Assembly (NCBI GenBank): GCA_000149265.1
Contig: CH003412.1
Span: 3,085,853 to 3,149,852, forward strand
Source of the DNA: Ciona savignyi
Lineage: Eukaryota; Chordata; Ascidiacea; Phlebobranchia; Cionidae
Reading direction: 5' to 3'
DNA: 64,000 nucleotides
The notes under the pieces: model-generated
What the model saw: only the letters and a program-made list of their open reading frames with translations
Told to the model about the DNA's origin: nothing
Database searches by the model: none
Program-made: the position numbers and the translations under genes
In this document: positions 24,801 through 36,186 of the stretch, one piece after another
Layout: the number at the start of each line of letters is the position of its first letter
Position numbering within the stretch: position 1 is the stretch's first letter

Positions 24801-25325
24801 GTAACAGAACTTGTAAGTTTCTTGCTGAAAACATTTATTGTAGTTTCTTGTTAAGTAAGTAAAACATAAGTATGTTACCAGTAAAGCATAAAACTTGGGT
24901 AACACGATCTCATTAAGTTTTTTAACAGATTTTACATACCATTTAAGAACTTGTCTTGTTCTTCAGGAGAAGCAGGCTTGGTAACATCTAAACAAGAGAA
25001 AAAGTTACTGTATTATTGTATTCTACGCATTTTACCTTAAGTACTTTTTCTCAAAAAAAAAATTATGGGCCTAATAAGCCAGTACACTTAATGTATTGAT
25101 CAGTTAGTGCTTTAACCTTCAAAACCAGTAGTTTTTGTTTATTGAGCTTTTTACAGTAACTATACTCCTTAAAACTGTCTTATAATCTGGTGCACCTTAT
25201 GGTCTGTAAAACTACTGTACTTGCAGTTATTTTAATTTTCAGAAGTAGTTAACGATACGACAAATAGACATGTTTACATTTTGTTTAACTCTTTCAAAAA
25301 ACACTTTACCTGGATTTGTTGTCAT
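18843..25325 (-). CDS. CSAD: PLP-dependent cysteine sulfinate / acidic amino-acid decarboxylase
   Basis: This group II decarboxylase is complete at 492 aa, close to vertebrate CSAD in length. Coding exons are 25325-25310, 24987-24940, 24600-24415, 24140-24050, 23711-23605, 23098-22848, 21878-21762, 21407-21343, 21262-21184, 20746-20636, 20317-20174, 19843-19731 and 18993-18843. All phases match. The PLP lysine is in [13 protein letters not shown] joins AAWGG across a splice to form the PLP-ring Asp motif. GTGHPYFF-like [38 protein letters not shown] and GYSPVGD are family hallmarks. ADS-AWNPHK and LLNRCHS favour CSAD/GADL1 over glutamate decarboxylase, which remains the alternative. CSAD makes hypotaurine from cysteine sulfinate; GADL1 acts on aspartate. 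The true substrate is unproven. It is presumably cytosolic, since no leader is visible. A hAT element lies in one intron. Confidence 0.92.
19143..19430 (-). repeat. Decayed SINE, minus orientation
   Basis: ATATCCATACTCATGTTTAT at the left resembles the reversed tail. TTAGGCAAAGTCCGTCACGT and GCTTGCCCAGGGACATAATC at the right resemble the reversed body. The middle is diverged. It lies in the last intron of the decarboxylase. Confidence 0.5.
20990..21165 (+). repeat. Dispersed repeat 2, copy 2, with TTTAG microsatellite
   Basis: It begins with TTTAG pentamers (about five) and continues with ACGGGAAAAGACGGCAAAAC, GAACAGTCGTTAAAACACG and GGATATAATGTAATAAATAT. It matches the copy at 10816. Its right end abuts the donor site of the NPHK exon at 21184. 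Confidence 0.7.
22179..22738. mobile_element. Non-autonomous hAT element (MITE)
   Basis: The ends are inverted repeats, TAGGGCTGCGAAAAATTAACG-like at the left and CGTTAATTCGCAGCCCTA at the right. The flanks GTCTCACC and GTCTCACT form an 8-bp target duplication with one mismatch, which is the hAT signature. Inside are TTAACCGT-rich arms and about four imperfect ~56 bp repeats at 22315-22490. There is no transposase reading frame. It is intronic in the decarboxylase. Confidence 0.85.
22315..22490. repeat. Imperfect ~56-bp tandem repeats inside the hAT element
   Basis: Four copies share the core ACGTCGATTGTTTGATTGTC followed by AACGTAAT and AAGCAACCATTCAC-like sequence. They are probably the subterminal repeats of this element family. 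Confidence 0.7.
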
Positions 25326-25356
25326 TTTACGCGATATTGTCTGTTGAACTGTCTGC
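25308..25356 (-). promoter_or_regulatory. Start codon and 3' splice site just upstream of decarboxylase ATG
   Basis: A strong acceptor (TTTTTTTGCAG on the minus strand) lies about 30 bases upstream of the ATG at 25325. It could be a cis acceptor for a noncoding first exon or a spliced-leader trans-splice acceptor. Both are common in tunicates, and the sequence alone cannot separate them. Confidence 0.5.
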
Positions 25357-28299
25357 AAAAAAATTTATTTCGCAATCAGTACTTATTGAATTGTGTTTAT
25401 AATTATCATCACTAATAAAAATACAAATTCTATCACTTTTTTCACTTTTACATCAAATTTATATTAATGAAAGTATATAACTCTTTGTTTTACTTTGGGG
25501 ATTTTCAAAATTGCTAAAACCAAAAATAAATTTGAAAATTCAATTTAAATTTTGGGATTGAAATTTCGAGCTGCATATCAAACGAACTACCGGTACCCAA
25601 CATCAATGTATACGTTTTTTATAATTGGAATATTTATAATTTATTGATTAAAATGAAAAAAAGCTATAAGTGAACTTATTGTTGGCACTGAATTGCAAAG
25701 TATACAAATATAATTAACAATCTAGCTGTTAAAGATAAGTTGGTAGTTAACATTTTATCTACAGTATATAAAATTATCTAAATAAAGCATTTTGAAAAGA
25801 ATTTAAATAAATAATACCTGGCAAAATGGGGAAACTGACTTCTCAATATTATTAACACTTAAGTGAAGACTAGTTTTAGCTAGTCTTTGAGTGGTCGCAA
25901 AATATAACTTGGACATTATGTTCTCTTGTCATTTGAAAACACACGTAACACGCCTTGTCAGCGAATATAGGCAAACAATGCAAATATTTACTTTTCAAGA
26001 ATATGATTGGGGTTATATTATAGGTTAAGTCTAAACTCTTTTTTAAAGAAAGTTTACTAAGTTTATTTTTGTTCTTTGTGGTTTGAATATATATATATAT
26101 ATTTGCAGAAAGGTTAAACAAATGATTTATTTAAAATAATATAAAAAAGTGATGGGCTGCTAACTTAACAAACTCAATTTGTTATTCGTGTTCAGCTAAA
26201 AAAGTATTGTTGCCAGTGTTTGATCTAATGGTTGGCGATGAACAATTACTATAATAAACCTGATCTTAGTTAGGGGCTAGTTAATATACGTCGGGTAATA
26301 TATAGGTTTCACTCTATTCCTAAGGGACCACATTTTGATTTTAAATTTTATCCTTTTCTTTTTGCGTTAAGCTCGTGATAGGCATATCCCATTGCACGGT
26401 CACTGGATAAAATAGATTATTCAATCAGGTTGGAACTTTAAGGAATCCTAACTGGCATTCCCATAGTTTTCTTTGACCTTTAATTTTACAAAAGCCGCAA
26501 GGAGAATTTCCACTATTGGTGACAAATTATGAGCCCCATTTGTAGCATTTTGGCATCCTCACCAATATCTCCAGATTGAAAAGGAATATTTACTTTTAAT
26601 ATGAAGGAGGTGGATGACTTATACCTTTAATCAGAAACACATAACTATAATTTATATAACCCAGCTTACCCTGTCGGAGTTAATCCTCCAAAATAAAATG
26701 AGCAATCATAAATACACTAGGCCTATTATTTTGCTTATAAGAGTTGGAAGCACAAAACCAAAAGAAATAAAGAATCTAAAAATAAACAAAAATGATGCGC
26801 ACACCCCATACCTCTTACCTTGTTCAGGGAAATCCTTATTTATTTAAATCCACTTAAACTAGTGATCAGTCTCATTTATGCTCTTTAATAAAGAATTATC
26901 TTGATTTGTGTGGGTTTTAACTGTCCAGGTATTTTATACATGTACTAAGTGTACATTGAATTCTTCTGTGTAAGTGGATCTGCCTTCGCACAGAATCGCT
27001 ACACTAGGGATGCGCTATAAGTTCCCAACGCGATTGCCAAGTTTAAACTAGTACAACACTTTCTTTTCTGTGTTTAATATGCGGCTTTCTATAAACAAAA
27101 TAAAGACGATCAATATGGAGTGAGGGAAATTATTGATCAGTAAAAAAGACAAAAACACTGCTTACCAATTGATACTTGTTGCAGCTTGTAGCTTGCAGAT
27201 ATGTCAATTCAATAAATCAATTCAATCAGCTTCTTTAACAACACTTTGTGCTAGCTGCTCAGTACTTATTCAAAAGGACAACAGAATTACACGAGGCAGT
27301 CAGATAAATTATGAAAGTTCTTGTGACATCACAAACAACCTTGAAATATTTGGGATTGCCAGGTCCAGCATCAAGGGCAAACAATTAATGTAGCTCAAAA
27401 CAAAATTCAAACTTCAAACGAAGTGAACATATCACAACAAATATGTTTTACAGTATTTCTTTCTTAAATTTAAACTTTGGGGTATTTTAAAAAATAAATT
27501 GTGTTCTTAAGATAAATTAAGTTGTACTCTATGATCATTGTATATGAAATTCTGAAAAAAAACATCTTTATTGAGTTGTGGAGATTCTTAATATGGTTAG
27601 GCTATGTCTTGGGGTTGGTTAAAATATTGCTTCTTAGTTAACTGAACTTACTTTACAGAAATTTTTTATTCTTGGTTACATGCGACCATGACAAAACATG
27701 CATATGATGACTAATTCAATATATGTAGGCACAACTTAATAAACACCAAACTCGGCTTCTCTGAGCTGTTTACTAGTAGCAATGAGTCTAAACTGTTGGC
27801 ATTAATTCATGCTCGAAAACAAAGACTGCATGACAGTATGTAGGAAAAAAGGAAGTTCTGGGAACATTTTAGCCTGTAGTCATTACAACCTGTAAAGAGG
27901 GAGTTACATGGAACCAGTGATTAGATGCAGCACATAATGAACAATGACAAACCGTAAAATTGCGAATTCCGCGGTACAACCCTGAATATCTACGTCATGT
28001 TTGCTACACTACCTAAAAGTTTATTCTGAATCCAAACTTTTAAGACCATTTAGGACGAATAAGACATCACTGTCATGCGTTTAATAAAAAAATAAACAAA
28101 CAAAATTTGGGGAATTTCCCTAATTAAGTAAAAAAAACTAGTATCGTTTAAACATCTGTGATAAGTGGGGTAACATTATTTTTTCGGGTACTTATTTTTG
28201 AGATGCGCTGAAGCATGTAGCCTTATTAAATAGAATAAGTGCACAAGATTTGTAGAATAACAAAATCAATTGTACACCTGTACCGGTGTAGCAAATTTG
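25357..28299. other. Intergenic, no gene seen
   Basis: AT-rich DNA between the decarboxylase and the next gene. Both strands were read and only short open frames without family character were found. A noncoding first exon and promoter of the decarboxylase may lie here. An (AT)n run is at ~26085-26101. Confidence 0.5.
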
Positions 28300-28440
28300 C
28301 CAGTTTGTTCTAACGACTGACGTTTTGCCGCTTTTCCCCGTTTTTTTGCCGTTTTTTTTTCGTTAACCTTTTTTTTTATTGTCCTGATTTATGTTTTCAT
28401 CGTGGAAACAAAAAGTAAACTAAACTAAACTAAAAAACTT
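28300..28440 (-). repeat. Dispersed repeat 2, copy 3 (inverted)
   Basis: AACGACTGACGTTTTGCCGC and TTTTCCCCGTTTTTTTGCCG on the plus strand are the reverse complement of the core of copies at 10816 and 20990. The segment ends in AAACTAAACTAAACTAAA, the complement of the TTTAG run at 20990. Confidence 0.6.
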
Positions 28441-28954
28441 TATTATTACTGCATTGTAGCGATTATTTTCCATGTTAAACTGTTTGTGTTGTTTAAATAA
28501 ATAAAGGTACGTGTTACGAAACACCATTGTCCTTGCAACGCAAGGCAGTTTTTAGAATGTGTCATCACTTCTTGCAAAGTGTGGCCTATACGGATGTTGT
28601 TGTCATTAAGATGGTGTTAACAACAATATTATACTAGAGAGTGTCAACCACGTGTTTAACCACTCACTATTTGTAAAACACATGTCGTATGTCATATATT
28701 CACTGCTACAGGGTCCCTAACCACAATTTGTATTTTATACACCGAGTACTGTACCTTTGTCTTCTGCAAGCATAAACGCATGGGTCCCATAGTTATTAGA
28801 CCGAACTTCTTTTCCACTGTGTAGTTAGAGAAAAAAAATAAACGTCTTCTATTTACGAACACTTTCACCACAAATGTTTTAAATTAAAGCTTGTTTTCAA
28901 GCGTGGTGGTAAAATAAAGCTAAATTTCCAAAATAGCCCAATTTCACTGCTTTC

Positions 28955-30430
28955 AGGGAATTCCTATGGGATTAGTAAATAAGTTTCTGTTTTACATATG
29001 TGGGTCATGTTATGTAACAATTCCTAAAGTTTTATTTAGTTTTGTCGACTCCTTGTTGGATATGTCAGTGCGATATGGCATGCCTGTCACAATCACAATT
29101 CAAGAACATATTTTCGTTTTTAAGGGAATTACCCTAAGTAAATGTTTTCTTTGTTTTAATTAATTGACTCAGAGTGTTTAATGGTCTAACATTTCACCAA
29201 ATCTGATCAAAATTAGAGCAGCCGTTGAAGCGCTATACCCCAAAAAGATAATTTATTAAAAAAAAAAAGTTTTGGTTTTTAACGTATAAGGGGAATTCCC
29301 CTGGATTGATTACCCAACATTATAGTTTCTGCATATCTAGACCATGTTCTCTTACAAATGTCAAATTTCTTATTGCCATTCCATTAATTTTTCTGGTAGA
29401 TGTCGGGGCGCCATGCCATGCATGTTGCTATCATGATTTGAGGAAAAAATCTTAGTTTTTAGGGTATTTCATTAGGTAATCTTTTTTATTTGTTTTAAGT
29501 GTTAAATCAGTCACTATTGCACTTACATTCTACCAAATCTGATTAAAATTGAAGAATCTGTTCAAGCGCTATCCCGTAAAAAGCTATTTTTTCAGAAAAA
29601 ATACCGCTTTGGTTGTAAAGGTCTCAGGGGAATTTCCCTAAATTCATCAACCACAATTTTGATTTCTGCATATCTAGACCATGTTGTCTAACAAATGTCA
29701 AATTTTATTCGCGATTCCATTACTTCTTTTGGTAAATGTCGGGGTGAAATGGCATGCTTGTCACAATCCTGATTTAGGAACAAAATCCTATTTTTTTGGG
29801 TATTTCCCAAGGGAATTTTTTTATTTTCTTTAGGTGGTAAATAAGTGACTAATTACTTACATTTCAACAATTTGATTAAAATTGGAGCAGCTGTTCAAGC
29901 GCTATGCCCGAAAAAGCTAAAAAAATTAGAAAAATATACCGTTTAGGTTTTTACCGTATCAAGGGAATTCCCCTGTATTTATTACCCAAAATTTTAGTTT
30001 GTGCATATTTAGACCATGTGGTCTAACAAATGACGAAGTTTCATTGGGATTCCATTATCCCTTCTGTTAGATGTCGGAGCCACAATCCATGCCTGTCACA
30101 ATCTTGCTTTAGAAACATATCTTCATTTTTAGGGTATTTTCCTAGGTAAATATTTTGTTTCTTCTAATTGGTAACGCAGAGGCTAACACACTACTATTTT
30201 ACCAAATATGATCAAAATTGGAGCAGTCGTTCATGCGGTATGCCCAAAAAAGCTAAAATTTTTGAAAAAAATACCGTTTTGGTTTTTCACCTCCCAGGGG
30301 AATTCCCCTAGGTATATTACCCAAAATTTTGGTTTCTGCTCATCTAGACCATGTGGTCTAAGAAATGACTAAGTTTCATTGCGATTCCATTATCCCTTCT
30401 AGTAGATGTCGGAGCCACAAGCCATACCTG
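28955..30430 (+). repeat. Tandem array of a ~335-bp unit, ~4.4 copies
   Basis: Units begin with AGGGGAATTCCCC-like sequence at about 28958, 29289, 29624, 29959 and 30296, a period of 331-337 bp. Each contains TTTCTGCATATCTAGACCATG, GTAGATGTCGGGGC and GGAGCAG(C/T)(T/C)GTTCA in order. Copies differ by many substitutions, so the array is old. The last copy is cut off by a poly-A-rich tract. No protein is encoded. Confidence 0.85.
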
Positions 30431-30439
30431 TCAAGCGTT

Positions 30440-30482
30440 TGACGAAAAAAAAAAAGAAAAAAAAAAAAGAAAAAAAAAAACG
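30440..30482 (+). repeat. A-rich tract with scattered G
   Basis: About 40 bases of A with four or five non-A bases. It sits at the broken right edge of the 335-bp array and may be the poly(A) end of an inserted retroelement. Confidence 0.7.
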
Positions 30483-30591
30483 GACAAAAACAATATGTGT
30501 CCCATTTTTTCAAATGGGACCCATAATAAGCTGGGATTTGCTTGTACAAAATAAAATGCATATTGAGACTATCACTGGCCCAGAGTACAAG

Positions 30592-30638
30592 CATAGTATA
30601 CTAAACAGGTAGAGTGATTATCTGTTTAGTATACTATG
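30592..30638. repeat. Perfect 17-bp inverted repeat
   Basis: CATAGTATACTAAACAG at 30592-30608 is followed after 13 bases by its exact reverse complement CTGTTTAGTATACTATG at 30622-30638. The loop sequence GTAGAGTGATTA recurs directly at 30647-30658. Confidence 0.85.
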
Positions 30639-31295
30639 ATACAAGGGTAGAGTGATTAAGACTATAAAAACAAGACTTATTGTGTTTGCCTAAAGTTACT
30701 TCGTTGATTGGTATTAAGAGAATCAATCGTATATCAAAAGGAATAAAAGTCGAACCTTCCGGTTTTACCTTTCGTGACGGAGTCATTTTATATCGGCGGC
30801 ATCACAAATATAGCTTTTGGACAGAAAGCAGATTAGCGTGCTAAAGAGGAATCAAAAGATACTGCGGATAGCATCGTTTGTTTGGCACCACACAACAGTA
30901 TCTTCATAAATCAACATTAAAAAACCTTTCGGGCGTTAAACCGGTACATAAAAGATTCGACTGTGGTATTTTACCTTATTCCTATCCGTAAGCAACTTTA
31001 TACACCAAAAAGACAGTCTACACACTAACAAAATAGCTTAGCCAGTTCCGCTTTTTAGTGTTAAAGTATAGGTTCCTGTTTTATTACAGTAATTAGTATT
31101 ATGACCACACGCTATTACACGGGCAATCATCACATTACCTTCAGAAACGTTCGGGTTTTTGATTAGCTATTCCAAACTATAGGCATAGCCTACATGTTTT
31201 GTTAAAACAGTGTATTTCGGTGGGTTAACACAACTTGGAATCAGTCACGTTTTAGTTCGTCTTCGACTTTTCTATTGATTTGTCTAACTTTTGAG

Positions 31296-31564
31296 TAGGA
31301 TAGGATATTTATGTTTATCCCCGTGAATGGAAAACAAAAGCACACGGGCAATCGTCAGATCACATCGCGCTCACTGTTGGGTTACCTGAGCTATGCGTTA
31401 TGTATGATTCACACGCTCATTTAATTAAAAAAAAATTTAATCTACTGGATTCAGGCAATGTCCGTTAAGTGCCTTGTCCAAGGACACAACTTGCTAGCTA
31501 GCGACCAATTTAGTACCTGCAGCCTTTTCGCACTTAGGCTAACCACCAGACTAATCTGTCGGAC
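31296..31564 (-). repeat. SINE, copy L (near full length)
   Basis: The reverse complement carries head, body and tail: GGATATTTATGTTTATCCCC, GGCAATCGTCAGATCACATC, GGCAATGTCCGTTAAGTGCC, GCTAGCTAGCGACC and GTCTGGTGGTTAGCC (the last as complement). It is one of the few complete minus-strand copies. Confidence 0.82.
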
Positions 31565-34082
31565 TTTAAACGTTATCCATGTTAGACCTAAATTTATTCA
31601 AGTGTTTCCTAAAATCGGTTTCTTCCAAGCATGTTTTGCAATTGCTTATGTGGGCAGTGGTAGTGGCTCTGCTCCCTTTCTTTAAACTATTACTAGAAAT
31701 TCCGGCACAAAATGGTACGCAATTTAAGTAAAAACTTCTAGTTAGAGTATATATATTTACCTTTCTTCTCACTAATGCTATGGCTGACCGAAGCCAGTGG
31801 GTTCATTTTTTATAAGTTTGAAGTCCTTTGGGAAAAGTATCGACAGATCCCTGTCATTACACATCATGCACTTATTTTCGTACATGTTAGACATGACACC
31901 ATTTAAGGTGGTATCAAAATGCATTATACTCATAATTGTATATCAAGTTGTTTCCAAACAGAAGCACTATTTTATCTATCTTAACAATATTTGGAAGTAA
32001 ATCGTAAACCAATATATATTAGTTTCTTGTTTTTAGTTACGTAGGCCCACGTCTAATTAAAATCAATGGGCTATTGTTTTCAAATAAAGAATTAATCAAT
32101 TAAAAGATATCATAGGTATAAGATATTAACGCTGTTTATTATTCTTGATTAACGTCACGACTATTTTAAACCGAGCTTTTAATACCTTTATCCGATTAAA
32201 ACAATGCGCTTTCATGCTTTTTTAAATTAAGTCGGCTCAAAAAATGTTGCGTGTAGCCTCTGAAAGAGTGTCGTGTCGCCTCTGCAAAGGGGGAGGGAGT
32301 GTCGCCTCTGAAAAAGTGGCGTGTCGCGTCGAAAAAAGTACGTGTTAGTATTATTTTTTAAACATCAAAAAGTGGCGTGCTGTGTTGGTCATTTTTTGGT
32401 GAACAGCCCGTCTCTAGGATTTGTCGATATTGTGGTTCAATAACACGTCTTGGTTGATTGGTTTAATTTGTTTTATTCGAAAGAGTGTGTTCTACGAATT
32501 ATTATATAAATTAAACCACAAAAATTTAAAATTATCGATATCAAAACGGACAAAACCATTTACTTATAGAACTGTTTTAGATCTGTATAAATCAGCAAAT
32601 CGAATTTAAGTATTTGTTAAAGTGTTAACTAATTATAACTGAAGAAAAAATATTAACTTTAAGACAATTGTAAGAACTTAAAGCGCTGTAAAACAAGTTC
32701 AGACGTCCTCAAAAGTCTTCAAAGTCAAATTAAATCTGGAAAAGCTAAACGCATGATTGGGCAACGAAACTCAAGTCATTCATAGAAATCATACTAATTA
32801 AATAAAAGAAGGTATCTCGCAGCTTCATTCGGAAAAAAACAGAATTCAGAATCACAAATCGTATTATGTGGTGTAGTTCTGGTGTCAAAGTGAGTAATAA
32901 ATAAAGGGGAAACTACAAAGTTTTAGTTAAAGTTGTAGAATAACGATATACTATGGTATGTTCTTTAACGCTAATGGTTCGATACGATTGCAATTAAGCA
33001 TATTTTTAACTGTTTAATTAGCAGTGGATTATTTATTCTTATTGTTTAACTTCAAAAATATAGAAAGGCCACAGGTACATTTAAATTTAAAGGTGACTAA
33101 TTCCTTTTTGTTTTTACCAAACTTATTTAAGTAGAGGATTAAGCGAAACACTTTTTAATTACTGTTTTCAACGCAAAATGGTGACCAAATACAACCCAAC
33201 TTTCACAGATAAATGCCATTTAACATGTTATTAAAAATTAATACTAAATGAAAAAATAAGTATTTTCGTCATTCATTATTCATACATTTTTTTCCTTGAA
33301 TCATGAATTTTTACAATGTTCTGTTTAAGATTCAGGTAATTTTGTAAAAGAAAGGATTAGCTTACAAAAAATTTATATTTAGGTTAACTTTATTCTATTT
33401 AGCCACTAAAGCATCAAACTATTTTTAGATAAAAAAAATACTTTTGGGCGAGCAAATGAGAACTTGTGTAAGCATCATGTTATCCAATTGTTTATTATAA
33501 TTTTATTATAAAAGAATTGAAAAATGGTTAAGTTTCAATCAAACCAATAACTATTAATAAAGATCAATTATGTATGATATTACTTGATAAAATTTCAAAA
33601 ACTGCTTTAGGCCACCAAAGTTACCACAGTCATTTATAAGTCTGAATATCAAATATCCGGGAAAACTCTATAAATATTGCCTGATAAAGTTGCCATGCAA
33701 TTTTCCAATGATCTAAAAAAATTTGACTATAAATTTTAATTATGCTGATATACGGTACATTAAAAAGGGTCAATTATATATGATTTTATTTGGTAAAGTA
33801 GGGCAATAGCAGACAAATTTACAGAAGTCAATTAAAACTTGGTTGGGATGGGGCATCTGGTAGCCTTGTCGTTTTTATAGGATCGTTTTAAACATTATAT
33901 TTGAAAAAGTCCTACTAGATTTTTAAAATGTAAAAAAAACTACAAACGTGCTAACAACCATCAAACATATATGGTAGCTTTGTGTTAAATCAAAGTCTTA
34001 TTAACTGAACAACTTTATGCAGGTATTTGTTAATGATATAATTTTCAATAATATTGGTTAAAAAGTACCAATAGTGAATTAC
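31565..34082. other. Intergenic, no gene seen
   Basis: AT-rich sequence upstream of the small plus-strand gene. An odd GC-richer patch at 32240-32390 repeats GTCGCCTCTGAAA-like words. Nothing else could be supported. The promoter of the downstream gene or gene pair should lie near 33900-34080. Confidence 0.5.
32240..32390 (+). repeat. Imperfect repeats of GTCGCCTCTGAAAAAGTG
   Basis: Three or four degenerate copies of a word close to GTGTCGCCTCTGAAAAAGTGGC occur in ~110 bp. A related word (CCGACTCTGAAAAAGTGGC) recurs at 38640-38700, which suggests a small dispersed element. Its type is not identified. Confidence 0.55.
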
Positions 34083-34520
34083 ATGGATTGCAATAAAGAG
34101 AACAATTTTTATAAATATAAAATTAAATGCCTAGAATCTCATCATCAATCAAGATGTGTGTTGCACAACCAGAACAAGAAAGTAAAAGAAATTTCCTGTC
34201 CCCGTGTTGTTAACAGGGATCTTCTTGATCGAATTAAGAGTGATAATATTCTTAGTCGGATGAAAAAACTTAATCAGACTTCGTTGCATGATCCAATTCA
34301 CTGTGTACACTGCCAAGAAAAAGAAAGTGAAATCTTCCAAGACAAGTTTATACGAATGCACACAGCAAGATTGGAAAATGAACTGGTTGAGGAAAAAATT
34401 GTTCAACATTTATTAAAACATAACACAGTTTCTTTAATTGGGGAATTGGCTGCTAATTTACCAAAGCCTAGTGACGATGGAAATAAAATTTGGAATGCTT
34501 TAATAAAGAAAGCCGATTAA
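34083..34520 (+). CDS. Unknown intronless 145-aa protein
   Basis: The reading frame starts at ATG 34083 (MDCNKEN) and ends at TAA 34520. It is rich in K, E, N and H and has no signal peptide or membrane segment. The N-terminal half has a CVLH and a basic stretch. The middle carries HCVHCQEKESE, a CxxC pair that might bind metal. The C-terminal third is predicted helical (MHTARLENELVEEKIVQHLL) and ends in SLIGELAANLPKPSDD. That tail faintly recalls the vertebrate C8orf48 (DUF4606) family, a guess from memory. NDUFB8 begins only 282 bp downstream on the same strand, so the two may be co-transcribed. Function is not known. Confidence 0.65.
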   Translation: MDCNKENNFYKYKIKCLESHHQSRCVLHNQNKKVKEISCPRVVNRDLLDRIKSDNILSRMKKLNQTSLHDPIHCVHCQEKESEIFQDKFIRMHTARLENELVEEKIVQHLLKHNTVSLIGELAANLPKPSDDGNKIWNALIKKAD

Positions 34521-34802
34521 TATAAAAAGAGGCAAAAAGGTTCTAATCATTTCAATATGAACTGGATGATATGGTGTGTCAGAGCTATATATGCTATTTA
34601 TTATGATATATAAATCCACTTAATGTTATTTGACCACTGCACTTTTTTTCTTGTTGAATAATATGAATTTAATATATATATATATATATATATATATGTG
34701 CTACTGATGTGGTAGAAATTTTATACATTAACCTTTTCTAGTCTAATTGTAATATTTTATTTTTTAGAATGATAAGTTAGTTATTTGGTGTATGTTGGCA
34801 AC
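34521..34802 (+). promoter_or_regulatory. Short intercistronic region with 3' splice acceptor before NDUFB8
   Basis: The gap contains a (TA)n run at 34672-34697 and then TTTTATTTTTTAG at 34755-34767, a strong acceptor 35 bases upstream of the NDUFB8 ATG. It fits either a cis acceptor or a spliced-leader trans-splice site in a two-gene operon. No AATAAA was seen after the upstream stop. Confidence 0.5.
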
Positions 34803-36151
34803 ATGTCCTTACTACGAGCAAGTAGCTCCATACTTCGTAAAGTTGTTGGTATCTCCAAAGTTCAAAGCTGCGCACCGACTCTCAATGTACTTTCAAAAAG
34901 ATTTTACGACCCAGACCCAACCCCACCAGTCTATGACCAAAGTTTGATTGAAGGGGAGGATTTAATTTGTTTGCTCGACAGTTCAGAAATACTTTCCCCT
35001 GAGAAAAAAGCTAGACTTGCTTTGAAGTATGGGCTTATTCCAGAGGATTATCACCCAATGAATGATCACGACTTCAACCTTGGAGATTACCCACATCTCC
35101 CAGCAGAAAGTGTATTGGAGAGAGATCCCCACTACGATTGGGATGATCCTTTTTACAGGCGCAACTACGGTACCGTACTTAACCTTATAATCATTTCTTA
35201 CCATCTTCATTATTAGTAAATTCAAATTTTTTAATAAATAGAGATATTAATTGTTTTTACAGCATATATGTGTTGTTTTTTATTACCTCAAAGGTATCAT
35301 CTATCCACAATTGCTTATTGTCAGTGTTTGAATTTAAAAATCTATTTTCTAAATTACCTTTTGTATATATAACCACGGGATTGGTATATAACCTAGGTCC
35401 TAGAAGTCCCAAGATTCTGTTCAGTGACTTGTGCGTGTGCCCATACTCCAGTTATTAAACTGTGTTACATAATCATAAATAATTTACCCATTCGTCTCCA
35501 CATGTTGGTGAAGTACCTTTTCTGATTATACACCAGTTTAACAAAACTTTGCTGGTCAAACAAATCCCGGTTAGGTTGTTTAAATTAACTTCTACAAGAA
35601 TAAATATTGCATCTTTAACCCTTCATTCACCTTTAAAATTCAGTAATCAGCTGGTTTAAGTAGAATTTATAACATTTTACTATATATTTTTAAGTCCATT
35701 GGTGTAGATAAAACTGGCAATCTGTATCCAAATAGCTGCGTATTCACTTTTTGCATTTTTACTGTTTTTTTGTGTTATTATAGATATTTACTTGTATCGG
35801 TAGTATCATTACTGTTTTTATGCAGGTGAACCCATCAGTGTGGATGTTGATTTGTATTCTCCGCTTATTCTGGACACCCGCCCACTACCACACGACCCAC
35901 AACAACAGTACAGGGTTTTGTTTGGAGCCCTATTTACCTGTTTTTTTCTATGGTGGCTTGGAGGTAAATACAGAACCAATCTTCCTCGAGGGCCAAAGCA
36001 GTATCCGGAGCACTACCCATCCGATGAAATCCTTCACAGTTGGGAATGGGACTCATTTGAAAAGAGAGGCTTGGAGCCCAAACTGAAGGAAAGAACCCCA
36101 GTCACCAACTACACATTGGAAAAGTACAAGTGGAATCCAGCGGCTCACTAA
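34803..36151 (+). CDS. NDUFB8: NADH dehydrogenase (ubiquinone) 1 beta subcomplex subunit 8
   Basis: This is an accessory subunit of mitochondrial complex I, anchored in the inner membrane. There are two exons, 34803-35169 and 35826-36151. They join in phase 1 (TAC-G to GT-GAA), giving 230 aa. The N-terminus is a basic, Ser/Leu-rich mitochondrial presequence. Family motifs follow: GDYPHLPAESVLERDPHYDW, then NYGEPISVDVDLYSP, and one transmembrane helix LFGALFTCFFLWWLGG. After it comes GPKQYPEHYPSDE. The human protein is 186 aa; the extra length here is mainly at the two ends. The ATG at 34803 was chosen because it starts the presequence and lies just after an acceptor. Confidence 0.93.
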
Positions 36152-36180
36152 ATAGAAATCTTTATATTATTTTGACAGGT

Positions 36181-36186
36181 AATAAA
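36181..36186 (+). terminator. Poly(A) signal of NDUFB8
   Basis: AATAAA lies 30 bases after the stop codon, a typical distance for a short 3' UTR. Confidence 0.6.

Noticed and set aside
30406..30612. Frame with a long lysine run
   Set aside because: It is a translation of the A-rich tract and the end of the 335-bp repeat.
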